Shown here piece after piece: positions 36,726-45,369 of a stretch of DNA of 64,000 bases; position 1 is the first letter of the stretch; each line of letters starts with the position of its first letter. Both the position numbers and the translations under genes were made by a program. A model generated the notes under the pieces. It was not told the origin of the DNA, made no database searches, and saw only the letters and a program-made list of their open reading frames with translations. The DNA comes from Novosphingobium aquimarinum (GTDB taxonomy: Bacteria > Pseudomonadota > Alphaproteobacteria > Sphingomonadales > Sphingomonadaceae), in NCBI RefSeq assembly GCF_009746585.1, contig NZ_WRPO01000001.1:186001-250000 (forward strand). The letters are read 5' to 3'.

Positions 36726-37086
36726 TCCCGAACAGTCGCGCGCGCTGGTGGCGAAGCTGAGGGCAAAGGGGCATCGCGGAGCTTGGCTGGCGATCCTTGC
36801 GCAGATGCTCGCGATCGCCGCTGGCAAAGGCACGCTGGTCAATCACGAAGAACGCGCTTGGGCCAGCGCGACCTTCGAGGGTTCGCGCCATCATTTCATG
36901 CTCGAGTTCGAGGGCATCGATGCCGTCGCGCTTGGAGAAACCCTGATCGAACGGCTGCCCGATCACGAATTCGCTATTCCCGGCCATCTCGTCGCAGACG
37001 CCACGATCGTCTCCGTGGAGCATTCCCTCGCGGGCCAGCCCAGGATGCGAGTCGAGAGTGAAATCCTGCTCTTGCACGAAGACTGA
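36715..37086 (+). CDS. Conserved-looking protein of unknown function in the S24/Cro module
   Basis: 123 aa starting MLVDPEQSRALVAKLRAKGH. GGAG lies eight bases upstream, inside the end of the HTH gene, so the two are coupled. The first 40 residues are helical with a possible amphipathic stretch (AWLAILAQMLAIAAGKG); the rest looks like alternating strands (FEGSRHHFMLEFEGIDAVAL, HLVADATIVSVEHS). No signal peptide and no family recognised. Context suggests a partner or output of the regulatory pair. Confidence 0.75.
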   Translation: MLVDPEQSRALVAKLRAKGHRGAWLAILAQMLAIAAGKGTLVNHEERAWASATFEGSRHHFMLEFEGIDAVALGETLIERLPDHEFAIPGHLVADATIVSVEHSLAGQPRMRVESEILLLHED

Positions 37087-37098
37087 CCGCCAGAGCCG

Positions 37099-38775
37099 TC
37101 AAACCTGCTTCGAGAGCGTCTTGATCGTATGGTTGAGGATCTCGTCGTTCTCGGAGTAGTCCACCGGGCAATCGACCAGATGGACCCCCGGCGTATCGCG
37201 GCAGTGCGCCAGGGTTTCGGCCAGGTGCGCTGCGCTTTCGATCCGGTATCCGCTCGCGCCATAGCTTTCGGCATACTTCACGAAGTCGGGGTTGCCGTAG
37301 GTCAGGCCCCAGTCCTTGAAGCCCATGTTGGTCTGCTTCCAGCGGATCATGCCGTAGGAGCTGTCGTTCAGCACGATGACCGTGAGATTGAGCCCGAGGC
37401 GCACCGCGGTCTCCATCTCCTGGCTGTTCATCATGAAACCGCCGTCGCCGCAGATCGCCATGACCTTGCGCTCGGGATAGAGCATCGCGCTCATCATCGC
37501 CGAGGGGAGCCCCGCCCCCATCGTCGCCAGCGCATTGTCCAGCAGCACGGTGTTGGGTCGATAGGCGGTGTAGCCGCGCGCGAACCAGATCTTGTAGACG
37601 CCGTTATCGAGGCAGATGATCGCGTCGTCCGGCAGGCAGTCGCGCACCTGCTTCACCAGATGCGGCGGGAAGATCGGGAAGCGAGCATCCTCCGCCAGCT
37701 GGCGGGTGTGTTCGACCTCGGCCTTGCGGAAGGCCAGCATGCGATCGAAGTTCCACGCGCCGGAAGGAACGATGTCTTCCTTGATCTGCCAGATGGCATT
37801 GGCGATGTCGCCGATCACTTCGATCTGCGGGAAATAGACCGGATCGACTTCGGCGGTATTGGTCGAAACGTGGATGACGGTGCGCTTGTCGTGCGTCGCA
37901 CCATCGTTGTGCATGAAGAACGGCGGCTTTTCGATCACGTCGTGGCCGATGTTGACGATGCAGTCCGACGTCTCGATCGCACCGTGAACGAAATCGCCCG
38001 ACGAAAGCGCGGCGCAGCCCAAAAACTTGGGATGCCGCTCGTCCAGCACGCCCTTGCCGAGTTGGGTCGTAAGGAACGGGATGCCGGTCTTCTCGACGAA
38101 TTGCGCCAGCATGCGGCTGGTCATCGTGCGGTTGGCACCGGCCCCGATCACGAGCACGGGATTCTTGGCATTTTCCAGCGCGACCACCGCTTGCCGGATC
38201 GATTTCACATCGGCGGCCGGGCGGCGCACCGTGCTGCGCTTGACCGGAAGCGAATCCGTATGCTCGTCGGCGATGTCTTCGGGCAGTTCGATATGCGAGG
38301 CGCCGGGCTTTTCCTCTTCCGCGAGACGGAAAGCCTCGCGTACTCGGCTCGGAATGTTGTCCGAGGACGCCATCTGATGCGCGTACTTGGTGATCGGATG
38401 CATCATCGAGACGACATCGAGGATCTGGAATCGGCCCTGCTTCGATTTCTTGATCGGCTTCTGGCCAGTGATCATCAGCATCGGCATACCGCCCAGCGTC
38501 GCGTAGGCGGCGGCAGTGACCAGATTGGTCGCGCCAGGGCCCAGCGTCGCGAGGCACACACCCGTCTTGCCTGTGTGCCGCCCATAAGTCGCGGCCATGA
38601 AACCGGCACCCTGCTCGTGCCGGGTGAGGATCAGCTTGATCTTGTCGGAGCGGGACAGGGAATCGAGGAAATCGAGGTTTTCTTCGCCGGGAACGCCGAA
38701 AATGTACTCGCAGCCCTCTTCTTCGAGACATTGAACGAAGAGATCAGAAGCCTTGGTCTTCCCACTGCCCGACAT
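37099..38775 (-). CDS. Acetolactate synthase-like thiamine diphosphate enzyme
   Basis: 558 aa, three-domain TPP enzyme. Catalytic Glu in TRHEQGAGFMAATYGRHTGK. The TPP/Mg motif runs from CGDGGFMMNSQEMETA to NDSSYGMIRWKQ. The length and lack of an adjacent ilvH regulatory gene fit the catabolic AlsS-like or large-subunit-like group rather than biosynthetic IlvB. It probably decarboxylates pyruvate or a related 2-oxo acid. The start MSGSGKTKASDL at 38775 was chosen over an upstream open stretch without family similarity. Confidence 0.88.
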   Translation of the reverse strand: MSGSGKTKASDLFVQCLEEEGCEYIFGVPGEENLDFLDSLSRSDKIKLILTRHEQGAGFMAATYGRHTGKTGVCLATLGPGATNLVTAAAYATLGGMPMLMITGQKPIKKSKQGRFQILDVVSMMHPITKYAHQMASSDNIPSRVREAFRLAEEEKPGASHIELPEDIADEHTDSLPVKRSTVRRPAADVKSIRQAVVALENAKNPVLVIGAGANRTMTSRMLAQFVEKTGIPFLTTQLGKGVLDERHPKFLGCAALSSGDFVHGAIETSDCIVNIGHDVIEKPPFFMHNDGATHDKRTVIHVSTNTAEVDPVYFPQIEVIGDIANAIWQIKEDIVPSGAWNFDRMLAFRKAEVEHTRQLAEDARFPIFPPHLVKQVRDCLPDDAIICLDNGVYKIWFARGYTAYRPNTVLLDNALATMGAGLPSAMMSAMLYPERKVMAICGDGGFMMNSQEMETAVRLGLNLTVIVLNDSSYGMIRWKQTNMGFKDWGLTYGNPDFVKYAESYGASGYRIESAAHLAETLAHCRDTPGVHLVDCPVDYSENDEILNHTIKTLSKQV

Positions 38776-38868
38776 GCTCGAATACCCTTCCCGTTTCCCC
38801 TTGCCGGGCGGGCCTAACAAAAGGGTTTGAGCAAGTCACCGGCAAAACAGTTAGGGGATTTCGCTGGC

Positions 38869-39813
38869 TCAATAGCCTTTCTCGAGGTCGACCACCGAAT
38901 CCAGCGGCACGCCATCATGCCAGCGTGAAAGGTTCTCGAGAAAGCGCCCCGCCGCCAGTCGATAAAGCGAATCTTGCGACTGGCCGGACAAGTGCATGGA
39001 GATCTGCACACCGGGGTGAACCCAAAGCGGATGGTCGGCGGGAAGCGGCTCGGGATCGGTCACGTCGAGGAAGGCCGCCCCGACGGATCCTGCATCCAGT
39101 GCCGCAAGCAGCGCGTCCTGATCGATCACCGCTCCGCGCGCGATGTTGATGATGCTGGCTCCGGGCTTCATCGCGGCAAATTCCGCAGCGCCGAGCATTT
39201 TGTCCGTCGCGCTGGTCGCGGGGACGGCGACGACGATCCAGTCGAATTCGCCCAGCTTGCCGCGCCATTCATGCTCGCCCAGCACGCCTGGCGCCGGCGT
39301 CCGGCGCGCTTCGGTCACTTTCGCACCGAGCGCACGCAGCAGTTCGGCAACCCGGCTGCCGATTCCGCCGGCGCCAAGCACCAGCCCTTGCGCTCCTTCG
39401 ATCTGGCCACGGCCCGGCGGTTTTTCCAGCCACTCGCGGCGATCCTGCGCGCGCACGACCTCGCGATAGCCCTTCGCGACGCTGAGCATGCCCATCAGCA
39501 CGTATTCGGCAATGGGACGGGCATTGAGCTTGGCGCCATTGGTAAAGATCACGCCCCGCTCGCGCATCAGATCGAGCGGGAAACCTTCTACCCCGGCGGC
39601 CATCGTATTGAGCCAGCAGGCGTTTTCGGCTTTGGTGTAGGCCTCCAGCGTATGGTGAAAATCGAAGGTGTCGAACCACCCGATCTCGACGATCGGCGCG
39701 ATCTCGAGAAGCGCGTCCCCATCGGCGAACCAGCGCGGCTCCACCCAGGCGGGCAAGGTATCTCCCAGCAAAGGCCGAAGCCGCTCGTTGAGAGCCACCG
39801 ATGTGCGCGTCAC
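38869..39813 (-). CDS. D-2-hydroxyacid dehydrogenase
   Basis: 314 aa NAD(P)-dependent oxidoreductase. Rossmann loop GLVLGAGGIGSRVAELL. Catalytic Arg in NIARGAVIDQDAL, Glu in DVTDPEPLPADHPLW and His in QISMHLSGQSQ. Acts on a 2-hydroxy/2-oxo acid such as glyoxylate, hydroxypyruvate or phosphonate derivatives. The GTG start at 39813 overlaps the preceding stop (GTGA), so it is cotranslated with the small secreted protein gene upstream. Confidence 0.9.
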   Translation of the reverse strand: MTRTSVALNERLRPLLGDTLPAWVEPRWFADGDALLEIAPIVEIGWFDTFDFHHTLEAYTKAENACWLNTMAAGVEGFPLDLMRERGVIFTNGAKLNARPIAEYVLMGMLSVAKGYREVVRAQDRREWLEKPPGRGQIEGAQGLVLGAGGIGSRVAELLRALGAKVTEARRTPAPGVLGEHEWRGKLGEFDWIVVAVPATSATDKMLGAAEFAAMKPGASIINIARGAVIDQDALLAALDAGSVGAAFLDVTDPEPLPADHPLWVHPGVQISMHLSGQSQDSLYRLAAGRFLENLSRWHDGVPLDSVVDLEKGY

Positions 39814-40301
39814 TGGCGCGCGTGTCCTTGGATGACTTCGCGTAGCTTCTGACGCAAACCGTCGGGGAAATCGGATGCTACGAGATCATCGATCTTCCAG
39901 GCGCCGTCTTCGCGGACGAGATGGAAGGCGGCTTTATGCTCCGCGCCGGGAAAGACGACGATCCGCACATTGGCGTTGGCGGTATTGCCGGTGACAGTCG
40001 ATTCGAACACTTCGGTGCTGAACGTGCTCGCGTCCCAGTCCTGGCATTGGCACAGCCAGTCGGCTCCGCTCAAGTCATCCGCTTCGTTCGCGGGAAGCGT
40101 GGCATGCCAGCGTTCGACGAGTGCTGCCAGGTCCTTGCTGAAGATCGGCCGCTCCCACGCCGGCAGCGTCGCTTCGAGATCGTCGGTGTCGGCAAAGTAC
40201 GGCGCGTAAAGGGCGTCGATCGCGGCTTCCATCTCGGGATCCCCCGCCAGCACCGGAGCCGGCGCGAGCAGCGGCGACACACAGATCAGCAACTTTCTCA
40301 T
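39810..40301 (-). CDS. Secreted small protein, DUF3828-like
   Basis: 163 aa with a signal peptide (MRKLLICVSPLLAPAPVLAG). The pattern AIDALYAPYFADTDD, then DWLCQCQDWD, VFPGAEHKAAFHLVREDGAW and KIDDL resembles periplasmic DUF3828 or NTF2-like proteins. Two cysteines sit close together (CQC). Function unknown. Its TGA overlaps the GTG of the D-2-hydroxyacid dehydrogenase gene. Confidence 0.75.
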   Translation of the reverse strand: MRKLLICVSPLLAPAPVLAGDPEMEAAIDALYAPYFADTDDLEATLPAWERPIFSKDLAALVERWHATLPANEADDLSGADWLCQCQDWDASTFSTEVFESTVTGNTANANVRIVVFPGAEHKAAFHLVREDGAWKIDDLVASDFPDGLRQKLREVIQGHARQ

Positions 40302-40339
40302 ATCGCGCTCTCTATCTCGGTTTTAGCCAGCCTGCCCGA

Positions 40340-41794
40340 TCACGCACCGATTTTCCATTCCCAACCGAGCGGATCGCCATCCATCACTTCGACGCCTTGC
40401 GCGGCGAGCTCGTCGCGCAGGGCGTCGGACGCGGCAAAGTCCTTCTCCGCTCTCGCGGCCTTGCGGCGTTCGAGCACCGTTTCGATGTCGCCTTCGGAAA
40501 GGCTGACCGCGCTTGGCCGGAGCCGCAAGTCGGCGCGTGTCTTGCTGAACAGATCCAGCCCGAGCACCCGATCCATGCGTTCGATGACGGCCCGCTTGGC
40601 GCCGAGATCGACCTTTTTCATCGCCAAAGCCTCTTCCACGACCGTCAGCGCGACCGGAGTGTTGAGGTCTTCGGAGATCGCGGCCTCGAACGAAGCCAGC
40701 AGCGGTGCCAGCTTCGGATGCCCTGGATCCCCGGCTGCGACATCGGCCAGCTTTTCGCTCGCCATCAGCATGCGCTTGAGGCGAGTCAGAGCCGCGCCAA
40801 GCCCTTCCCAGGAGAACTCCAGCTCGGACCGGTAGTGCGCCTGAAGGCACATCATCCGGTACGCGAGCGGGTGGTAGCCCTTGTCGATCAGCAACTGCAG
40901 ACGAAGGAATTCGCCCGAAGACTTGCTCATCTTGCCCGACCGCTCGACGAGGAAGTTGTTGTGCATCCAGAAGCGCGCGCCCGAATTTTCGACCGCGTCG
41001 AGGCCATTGGTGCAGCAGAACGCCTGATTCTGGGCGATCTCGTTGGGGTGATGGATCTCGCGGTGATCGATACCGCCGGTGTGAATGTCGAACGGAAAGC
41101 CGAGCAGGTCGCCCGACATCACCGAGCATTCGAGGTGCCAGCCGGGTGCCCCCCTGCCCCACGGTGAATCCCATTCCATCTGCCGCGTTTCGCCCGCCGG
41201 AGTCTTGCGCCAGATCGCGAAGTCGGCGGCGTTGCGCTTGCCCTCGACCGCGTCGATGCGGCCCTCCCCTTCCTCGGTCACGGCGCGCGCCAAACGCCCG
41301 TAATCCGCGACGGTCGAAACGTCGAAGTAGAGCCCGCTCGCGAGCTCGTAGCAGTGCTTCGGCGCGATCGTCTCGGCGAATTCGAGCATCTGCGGCACGT
41401 AATCTGTCGCGATCGACCACTTCGCCGGTTGCCGGATATTGAGCGCGGCGATGTCCGCCCAATAGGCCTCGGTATAGTGCTTGGCGATGTCCCAGATCGA
41501 CTGCGACTTCGCTGCCGCCATCTTCTCCATCTTGTCCTCACCCGCATCCGCGTCGTCGGTGAGGTGGCCGACATCGGTGATGTTGATGACGTGGGTGACG
41601 TCGTACCCCTTGAAGCTCAGCGTTCGCGAGAGCACGTCGGCGAAGACGTAGGCACGCATATTGCCGATGTGCGGGTAATTGTAGACCGTCGGCCCGCAGG
41701 TATAGACGCGCGCCTCGCCGGGATGGACCGGCTCGAACCGCTCGAGCGACCGCGTGAGGCTGTTGAACAGTGTGAGGGAAGCGACTTCAGACAT
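40340..41794 (-). CDS. cysS: Cysteinyl-tRNA synthetase
   Basis: 484 aa class I synthetase. Zinc ligand C33 precedes the HIGH equivalent HIGN (residues 42-45, YNYPHIGNMR). Other zinc ligands are in WHLECSVMS and GGIDHREIHHPNE. The KMSKS loop is GKMSKSSGEFL. Charges tRNA-Cys. Divergent from the gluzincin-TPR gene over a 156-base A/T-rich spacer. Confidence 0.97.
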   Translation of the reverse strand: MSEVASLTLFNSLTRSLERFEPVHPGEARVYTCGPTVYNYPHIGNMRAYVFADVLSRTLSFKGYDVTHVINITDVGHLTDDADAGEDKMEKMAAAKSQSIWDIAKHYTEAYWADIAALNIRQPAKWSIATDYVPQMLEFAETIAPKHCYELASGLYFDVSTVADYGRLARAVTEEGEGRIDAVEGKRNAADFAIWRKTPAGETRQMEWDSPWGRGAPGWHLECSVMSGDLLGFPFDIHTGGIDHREIHHPNEIAQNQAFCCTNGLDAVENSGARFWMHNNFLVERSGKMSKSSGEFLRLQLLIDKGYHPLAYRMMCLQAHYRSELEFSWEGLGAALTRLKRMLMASEKLADVAAGDPGHPKLAPLLASFEAAISEDLNTPVALTVVEEALAMKKVDLGAKRAVIERMDRVLGLDLFSKTRADLRLRPSAVSLSEGDIETVLERRKAARAEKDFAASDALRDELAAQGVEVMDGDPLGWEWKIGA

Positions 41795-41950
41795 CTGCCG
41801 CGCCTTATCCCGCCGCGAAGCAAGGTCAAGAGAGAGCCGTCAAGCAGACCTCGCCAGGTTATCTGAAAAAGTTGTGCTCATTTTGGGCTTATTCGGCGGA
41901 TTTTAGTATCCGTCGCCTTGGGAGAGTAATATATCCCGCAAAGGAATCCC

Positions 41951-43579
41951 ATGGTGCGAAACCTTATGCATACGTTGCGATTTGAATCGAACAAGTGTCT
42001 CGTACACATGGCGCTTTTCATTCTGATGCTGGTGCCTTTTCCCGCTCATGCCGAGTGGCGAGAGGCCTCGAGCGATCATTTCGTCATTTACGGCAATCAA
42101 AGCGATGCCGAGATCCGCACTTTCGCCGACAGGCTGGAGCGCTATCATGCGGCCCTGCGTTTCGTGACGACCGTAAAAGCGGAAAAGCCCAGTCCTTCGA
42201 ACCGCCTTACCGTCTACGTCGTCTCATCAGATCGCGAGGTTCAGGAACTCTACGGCACGCAATCGAGCATGCTGAAGGGCTTCTATGTGCCGCGAGCAGG
42301 CGGTTCGATCGCGATCGCGGCGAACGACGAGAATAGAAAGGGTTTCTTCGATCTCTCTCCCTCGATGTTCTATTTGCTCCATGAGTACGCACACCATTAC
42401 ACCTTATCGACAAACGCCTTTCCCTGGCCGAAGTGGATGTCCGAGGGGGTTGCAGAGTTCTTTGCCGCCGCCAAGTTCGAGCGGGACGGGACTGTCTCGG
42501 TGGGCCGCCCCTCACAGCAGAGAGCAGCCGAACTGGCCTGGGCCGAAACCGTACCGATCGAGGAAATCTTTGATGCGGCGCTTTATGCCAAGGGCGCCGG
42601 GGCCAAGAAGGCCTACGATGAATTCTACGGCCGCTCTTGGCTGCTCTATCATTACCTGAGCTTCGAACCCGCGCGCAAAGGCCAGTTGGAGACTTATCAG
42701 AAGAGCCTGGCACGCGGTCGCACGTCGCTGGAAAGCGCGAAGCAGGCGTTCGGCGACCTCAAGGTGCTCGACCGCGAGTTGGACAGCTATCGCAAGCGTC
42801 GCAAGTTGTCTGCGTTCTTTCTCACGCCTGAGAAGCTCACGGTCAGCCCGATCACAGTGCGCGAACTCGGCAAGGGCGAAGCGGCGGCCATGCCCTTGCA
42901 GATGCGCTCGCGTGTCGGCGTTGACGACGAGCGCGCCGAAGTTCTGGTCGCGAAAGCCCGCCAGCTCGCGAAGCTTTATCCTGACGACCCGGCCGTGCTC
43001 TCGGTGCTGGCCGAAGCCGAATTCGATGCTGGCGACGATGCGGCCGCGATCGCCGCTGCGGACCGTGCGCTCGCAATCGATCCTGCGCGAGTGAACGCTT
43101 ATATCCAAAAGGGCTATGCCTTGTTTCGCATTGCCGAAGACGCTTCGGACGCGGATAGCGCGGCGGCGTATGCCCAGGCTCGCAGACCTTTCATCGCGCT
43201 CAACCGGATCGAGAACGATCACCCCCTGCCGCTAATTTACTTCTACCGCAGTTTTGTCGAGCAAGGGCTCGCGCCGAGCGATATCGCCAAGCAGGGCCTT
43301 GCCCGCGCCGCGCAACTCGCGCCGTTCGATATCGATTTACACATGACGTTGGCGATGATGTATTTGCGCGATGAAAAGCTCGACTTCGCACGAAGCGAGC
43401 TGCGACCGGTCGCCTATGCCCCGCACGGTGGCGGTTTCGCGACGATGGCGCAGACGATCCTGGCAGGGATCGAGAGTGGAACGATCAAGGGGGGCCCGAG
43501 CTTCGATCCCACGTCCTACATGCCACATCTCGAAGATGCTGAATCGGAGACCCCCGATACCCTCACCGCCGAAGGTTAA
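41951..43579 (+). CDS. Secreted gluzincin-like peptidase with TPR repeats (DUF1570-type)
   Basis: 542 aa. A signal-like N-terminus ends near FPAHA (residue 34). The zinc motif LLHEYAHHYT (HExxH) is followed by WMSEGVAEFF, where the Glu of SEGVAEF may be the third ligand, as in gluzincins. The C-terminal half has TPR-like helices (AVLSVLAEAEFDAGDDAAAI, ADRALAIDPARVNAYIQKGY). AAAGGA lies before the ATG. Its stop (TAA in GTTAAC) shares bases with that of the convergent EamA gene. A paralogue lies at 51145-52617. Confidence 0.85.
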   Translation: MVRNLMHTLRFESNKCLVHMALFILMLVPFPAHAEWREASSDHFVIYGNQSDAEIRTFADRLERYHAALRFVTTVKAEKPSPSNRLTVYVVSSDREVQELYGTQSSMLKGFYVPRAGGSIAIAANDENRKGFFDLSPSMFYLLHEYAHHYTLSTNAFPWPKWMSEGVAEFFAAAKFERDGTVSVGRPSQQRAAELAWAETVPIEEIFDAALYAKGAGAKKAYDEFYGRSWLLYHYLSFEPARKGQLETYQKSLARGRTSLESAKQAFGDLKVLDRELDSYRKRRKLSAFFLTPEKLTVSPITVRELGKGEAAAMPLQMRSRVGVDDERAEVLVAKARQLAKLYPDDPAVLSVLAEAEFDAGDDAAAIAAADRALAIDPARVNAYIQKGYALFRIAEDASDADSAAAYAQARRPFIALNRIENDHPLPLIYFYRSFVEQGLAPSDIAKQGLARAAQLAPFDIDLHMTLAMMYLRDEKLDFARSELRPVAYAPHGGGFATMAQTILAGIESGTIKGGPSFDPTSYMPHLEDAESETPDTLTAEG

Positions 43580-44481
43580 CCGCGGTGCCCTATCAATAGC
43601 AACGCGACGCCGCCGGTGATCAGCGCGAACCCCGCCCACTCGTGCCTCGCCAGGTCCTTGCCCGACACGCGCCGCGACAGCAGCGCAGCCAGCGGCATCT
43701 CGACGAGGCCGAGCGTGCGCACATTGGCCGCGTTCGTCAGCGAAAACGCCAGGAACCAGCCCGCCGAGGCGAGCGCGCCCAGAAACCCAGCGCCGATGCT
43801 GACCCGCCATTCGCGCAGTGATCCGGCGAAGGCGGCGCGATCGCGTACCGCCAACCACACGCCGAGCAGCAGCGTCTGCACCCCCAGCGAAATCGCCAGC
43901 ATCAGCAGGCTGCGCATCACGAACGAGCCCGAGGGCAGCGCCTCGATTGCACCGCGAAAGGCAATCGCGGACAACCCGAAGAATGCGCCCGAACTTACGC
44001 CGATCGCAGCGGGGCGCAGTTCCCCCACCAGCTTGCCGAGTTGCGAGGGGGGTGTCGCCGCGAGGATGACGCCGGTCGTCACCACCGCGATCGCCACCCA
44101 GCCCAGTGCCGTCGGCATTTCGCCGAGCAGCACAACGCCGAATAGGGCGACCAGCACCGGCTCGGTCTTGATGTAGGCATATGCAACGCCGAAGCCGCGT
44201 GCTTTCATCGCGACGAGCATCAGCGCCGTGGCCGCGATCTGCGACGATGCGCCGAGCACGATCCACCCGGGCGATGCTACCTTAACCGGCGGTAACGGCT
44301 CGCCGGTCGCCAGCGTTGCGGCGATCAAGAAGATGACCGCGAACGGCAAGCCGAATACGAAGCGCACTTGCGTCGCGCCGAGCGTGCCGATCCGCTTGGT
44401 CAAGCCCGCTTGCGCCGAATTGCGCAGGACCTGCGCGGTCGCCGCCACGAGGGTGAATGCGACCCACAGTGCGCCCGTCAT
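43576..44481 (-). CDS. EamA/DMT-family transporter
   Basis: 301 aa with about ten membrane helices in two EamA repeats. Typical stretches are ARGFGVAYAYIKTEPVLVAL and VALFGVVLLGEMP in the first half, and RTLGLVEMPLAALLSRRVSG in the second. A drug/metabolite exporter-type protein in the inner membrane; the substrate is unknown. It follows the nitroreductase by three bases and may be cotranscribed. Confidence 0.88.
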   Translation of the reverse strand: MTGALWVAFTLVAATAQVLRNSAQAGLTKRIGTLGATQVRFVFGLPFAVIFLIAATLATGEPLPPVKVASPGWIVLGASSQIAATALMLVAMKARGFGVAYAYIKTEPVLVALFGVVLLGEMPTALGWVAIAVVTTGVILAATPPSQLGKLVGELRPAAIGVSSGAFFGLSAIAFRGAIEALPSGSFVMRSLLMLAISLGVQTLLLGVWLAVRDRAAFAGSLREWRVSIGAGFLGALASAGWFLAFSLTNAANVRTLGLVEMPLAALLSRRVSGKDLARHEWAGFALITGGVALLLIGHRG

Positions 44482-44484
44482 AGC

Positions 44485-45141
44485 CTAGCCCAGGAACGTG
44501 ACCTGTTCGTCGAGCGGCACGCGCTCTCGCTCGAAATTATTGACCGGGTGATCGGCATCGCGCCAGCCGATCGCGAGCCCGCAGAACAGCAGGGTATCGT
44601 CCGACAGTCCGAGGTGCGTCTTGATCGTGCGCCCGTACATGCCCATCCATTCCTGCGGGCAGGTATCGAGACCCTCGTCGCGGGCCAGCAGCATGATCGT
44701 TTGCAACCACATGCCGACGTCCGACCACTGCGGCTCCTTCATCATCTTGGGAAAATGCGCGAGCAGCAGCACGGGCGCGCCGAACGAGGTGAGATTTCGT
44801 TGGGAGAAGTCGGACCGCTCTTCCGAGTCCCCGCGCGCGATCTCCATCGCGCCGTACATCGAAGCGCCGACCGCCGAGAGACGCTGCTGATACTTCTCGA
44901 CCGCGCCGGGAGCCGAAAAATCGTATTCCATCGGATCGTCCTGCGGGCTTGCCAGCAGCACATCCTGCAGCGCCTTCAGCGGTTCGCCGCGCAGCACGGT
45001 CGCTTCCCAGGGCTGGAAATTGCATCCCGAAGGCGCCATCCGCGCCGCCTCGAGCATGCGGACTACGGTTTCGTGCGGTACCGGCTTATCAAGGAACGCC
45101 CGCACCGAGCGGCGCGTCGACACGGCTTCGTACACGTTCAA
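44485..45141 (-). CDS. Nitroreductase-family flavoprotein
   Basis: 218 aa. FMN-binding N-terminus TRRSVRAFLDKPVP and ARMAPSGCNFQPWEATVLRG, the usual nitroreductase pattern; C-terminal GLAIGWRDADHPVNNFERER. Reduces nitro or quinone groups with NAD(P)H. The start is a TTG at 45141 (MNVYEAVSTRRS) with GGGGAA at an ideal eight-base distance. The EamA gene lies immediately downstream. Confidence 0.9.
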   Translation of the reverse strand: MNVYEAVSTRRSVRAFLDKPVPHETVVRMLEAARMAPSGCNFQPWEATVLRGEPLKALQDVLLASPQDDPMEYDFSAPGAVEKYQQRLSAVGASMYGAMEIARGDSEERSDFSQRNLTSFGAPVLLLAHFPKMMKEPQWSDVGMWLQTIMLLARDEGLDTCPQEWMGMYGRTIKTHLGLSDDTLLFCGLAIGWRDADHPVNNFERERVPLDEQVTFLG

Positions 45142-45369
45142 GTTTCAATTCCCCAATATCTGTCAGCTGCAAAGTTCTGCGCGTCGAGCGCATATCTAAA
45201 GGTTTGATCGAAACGCCGCACACCAACTTGAACTTGCCAAATCGCCTCGTTCGAATGTGTATGGTTCTGAAGTTTGAACATTATCGCGACAGTTTGGCCT
45301 TGCACCCGGCCATTTCGCGTACTGCTATGACCGTTCCCGTCCCATTCAATGTTACGTACAACGACCAAC

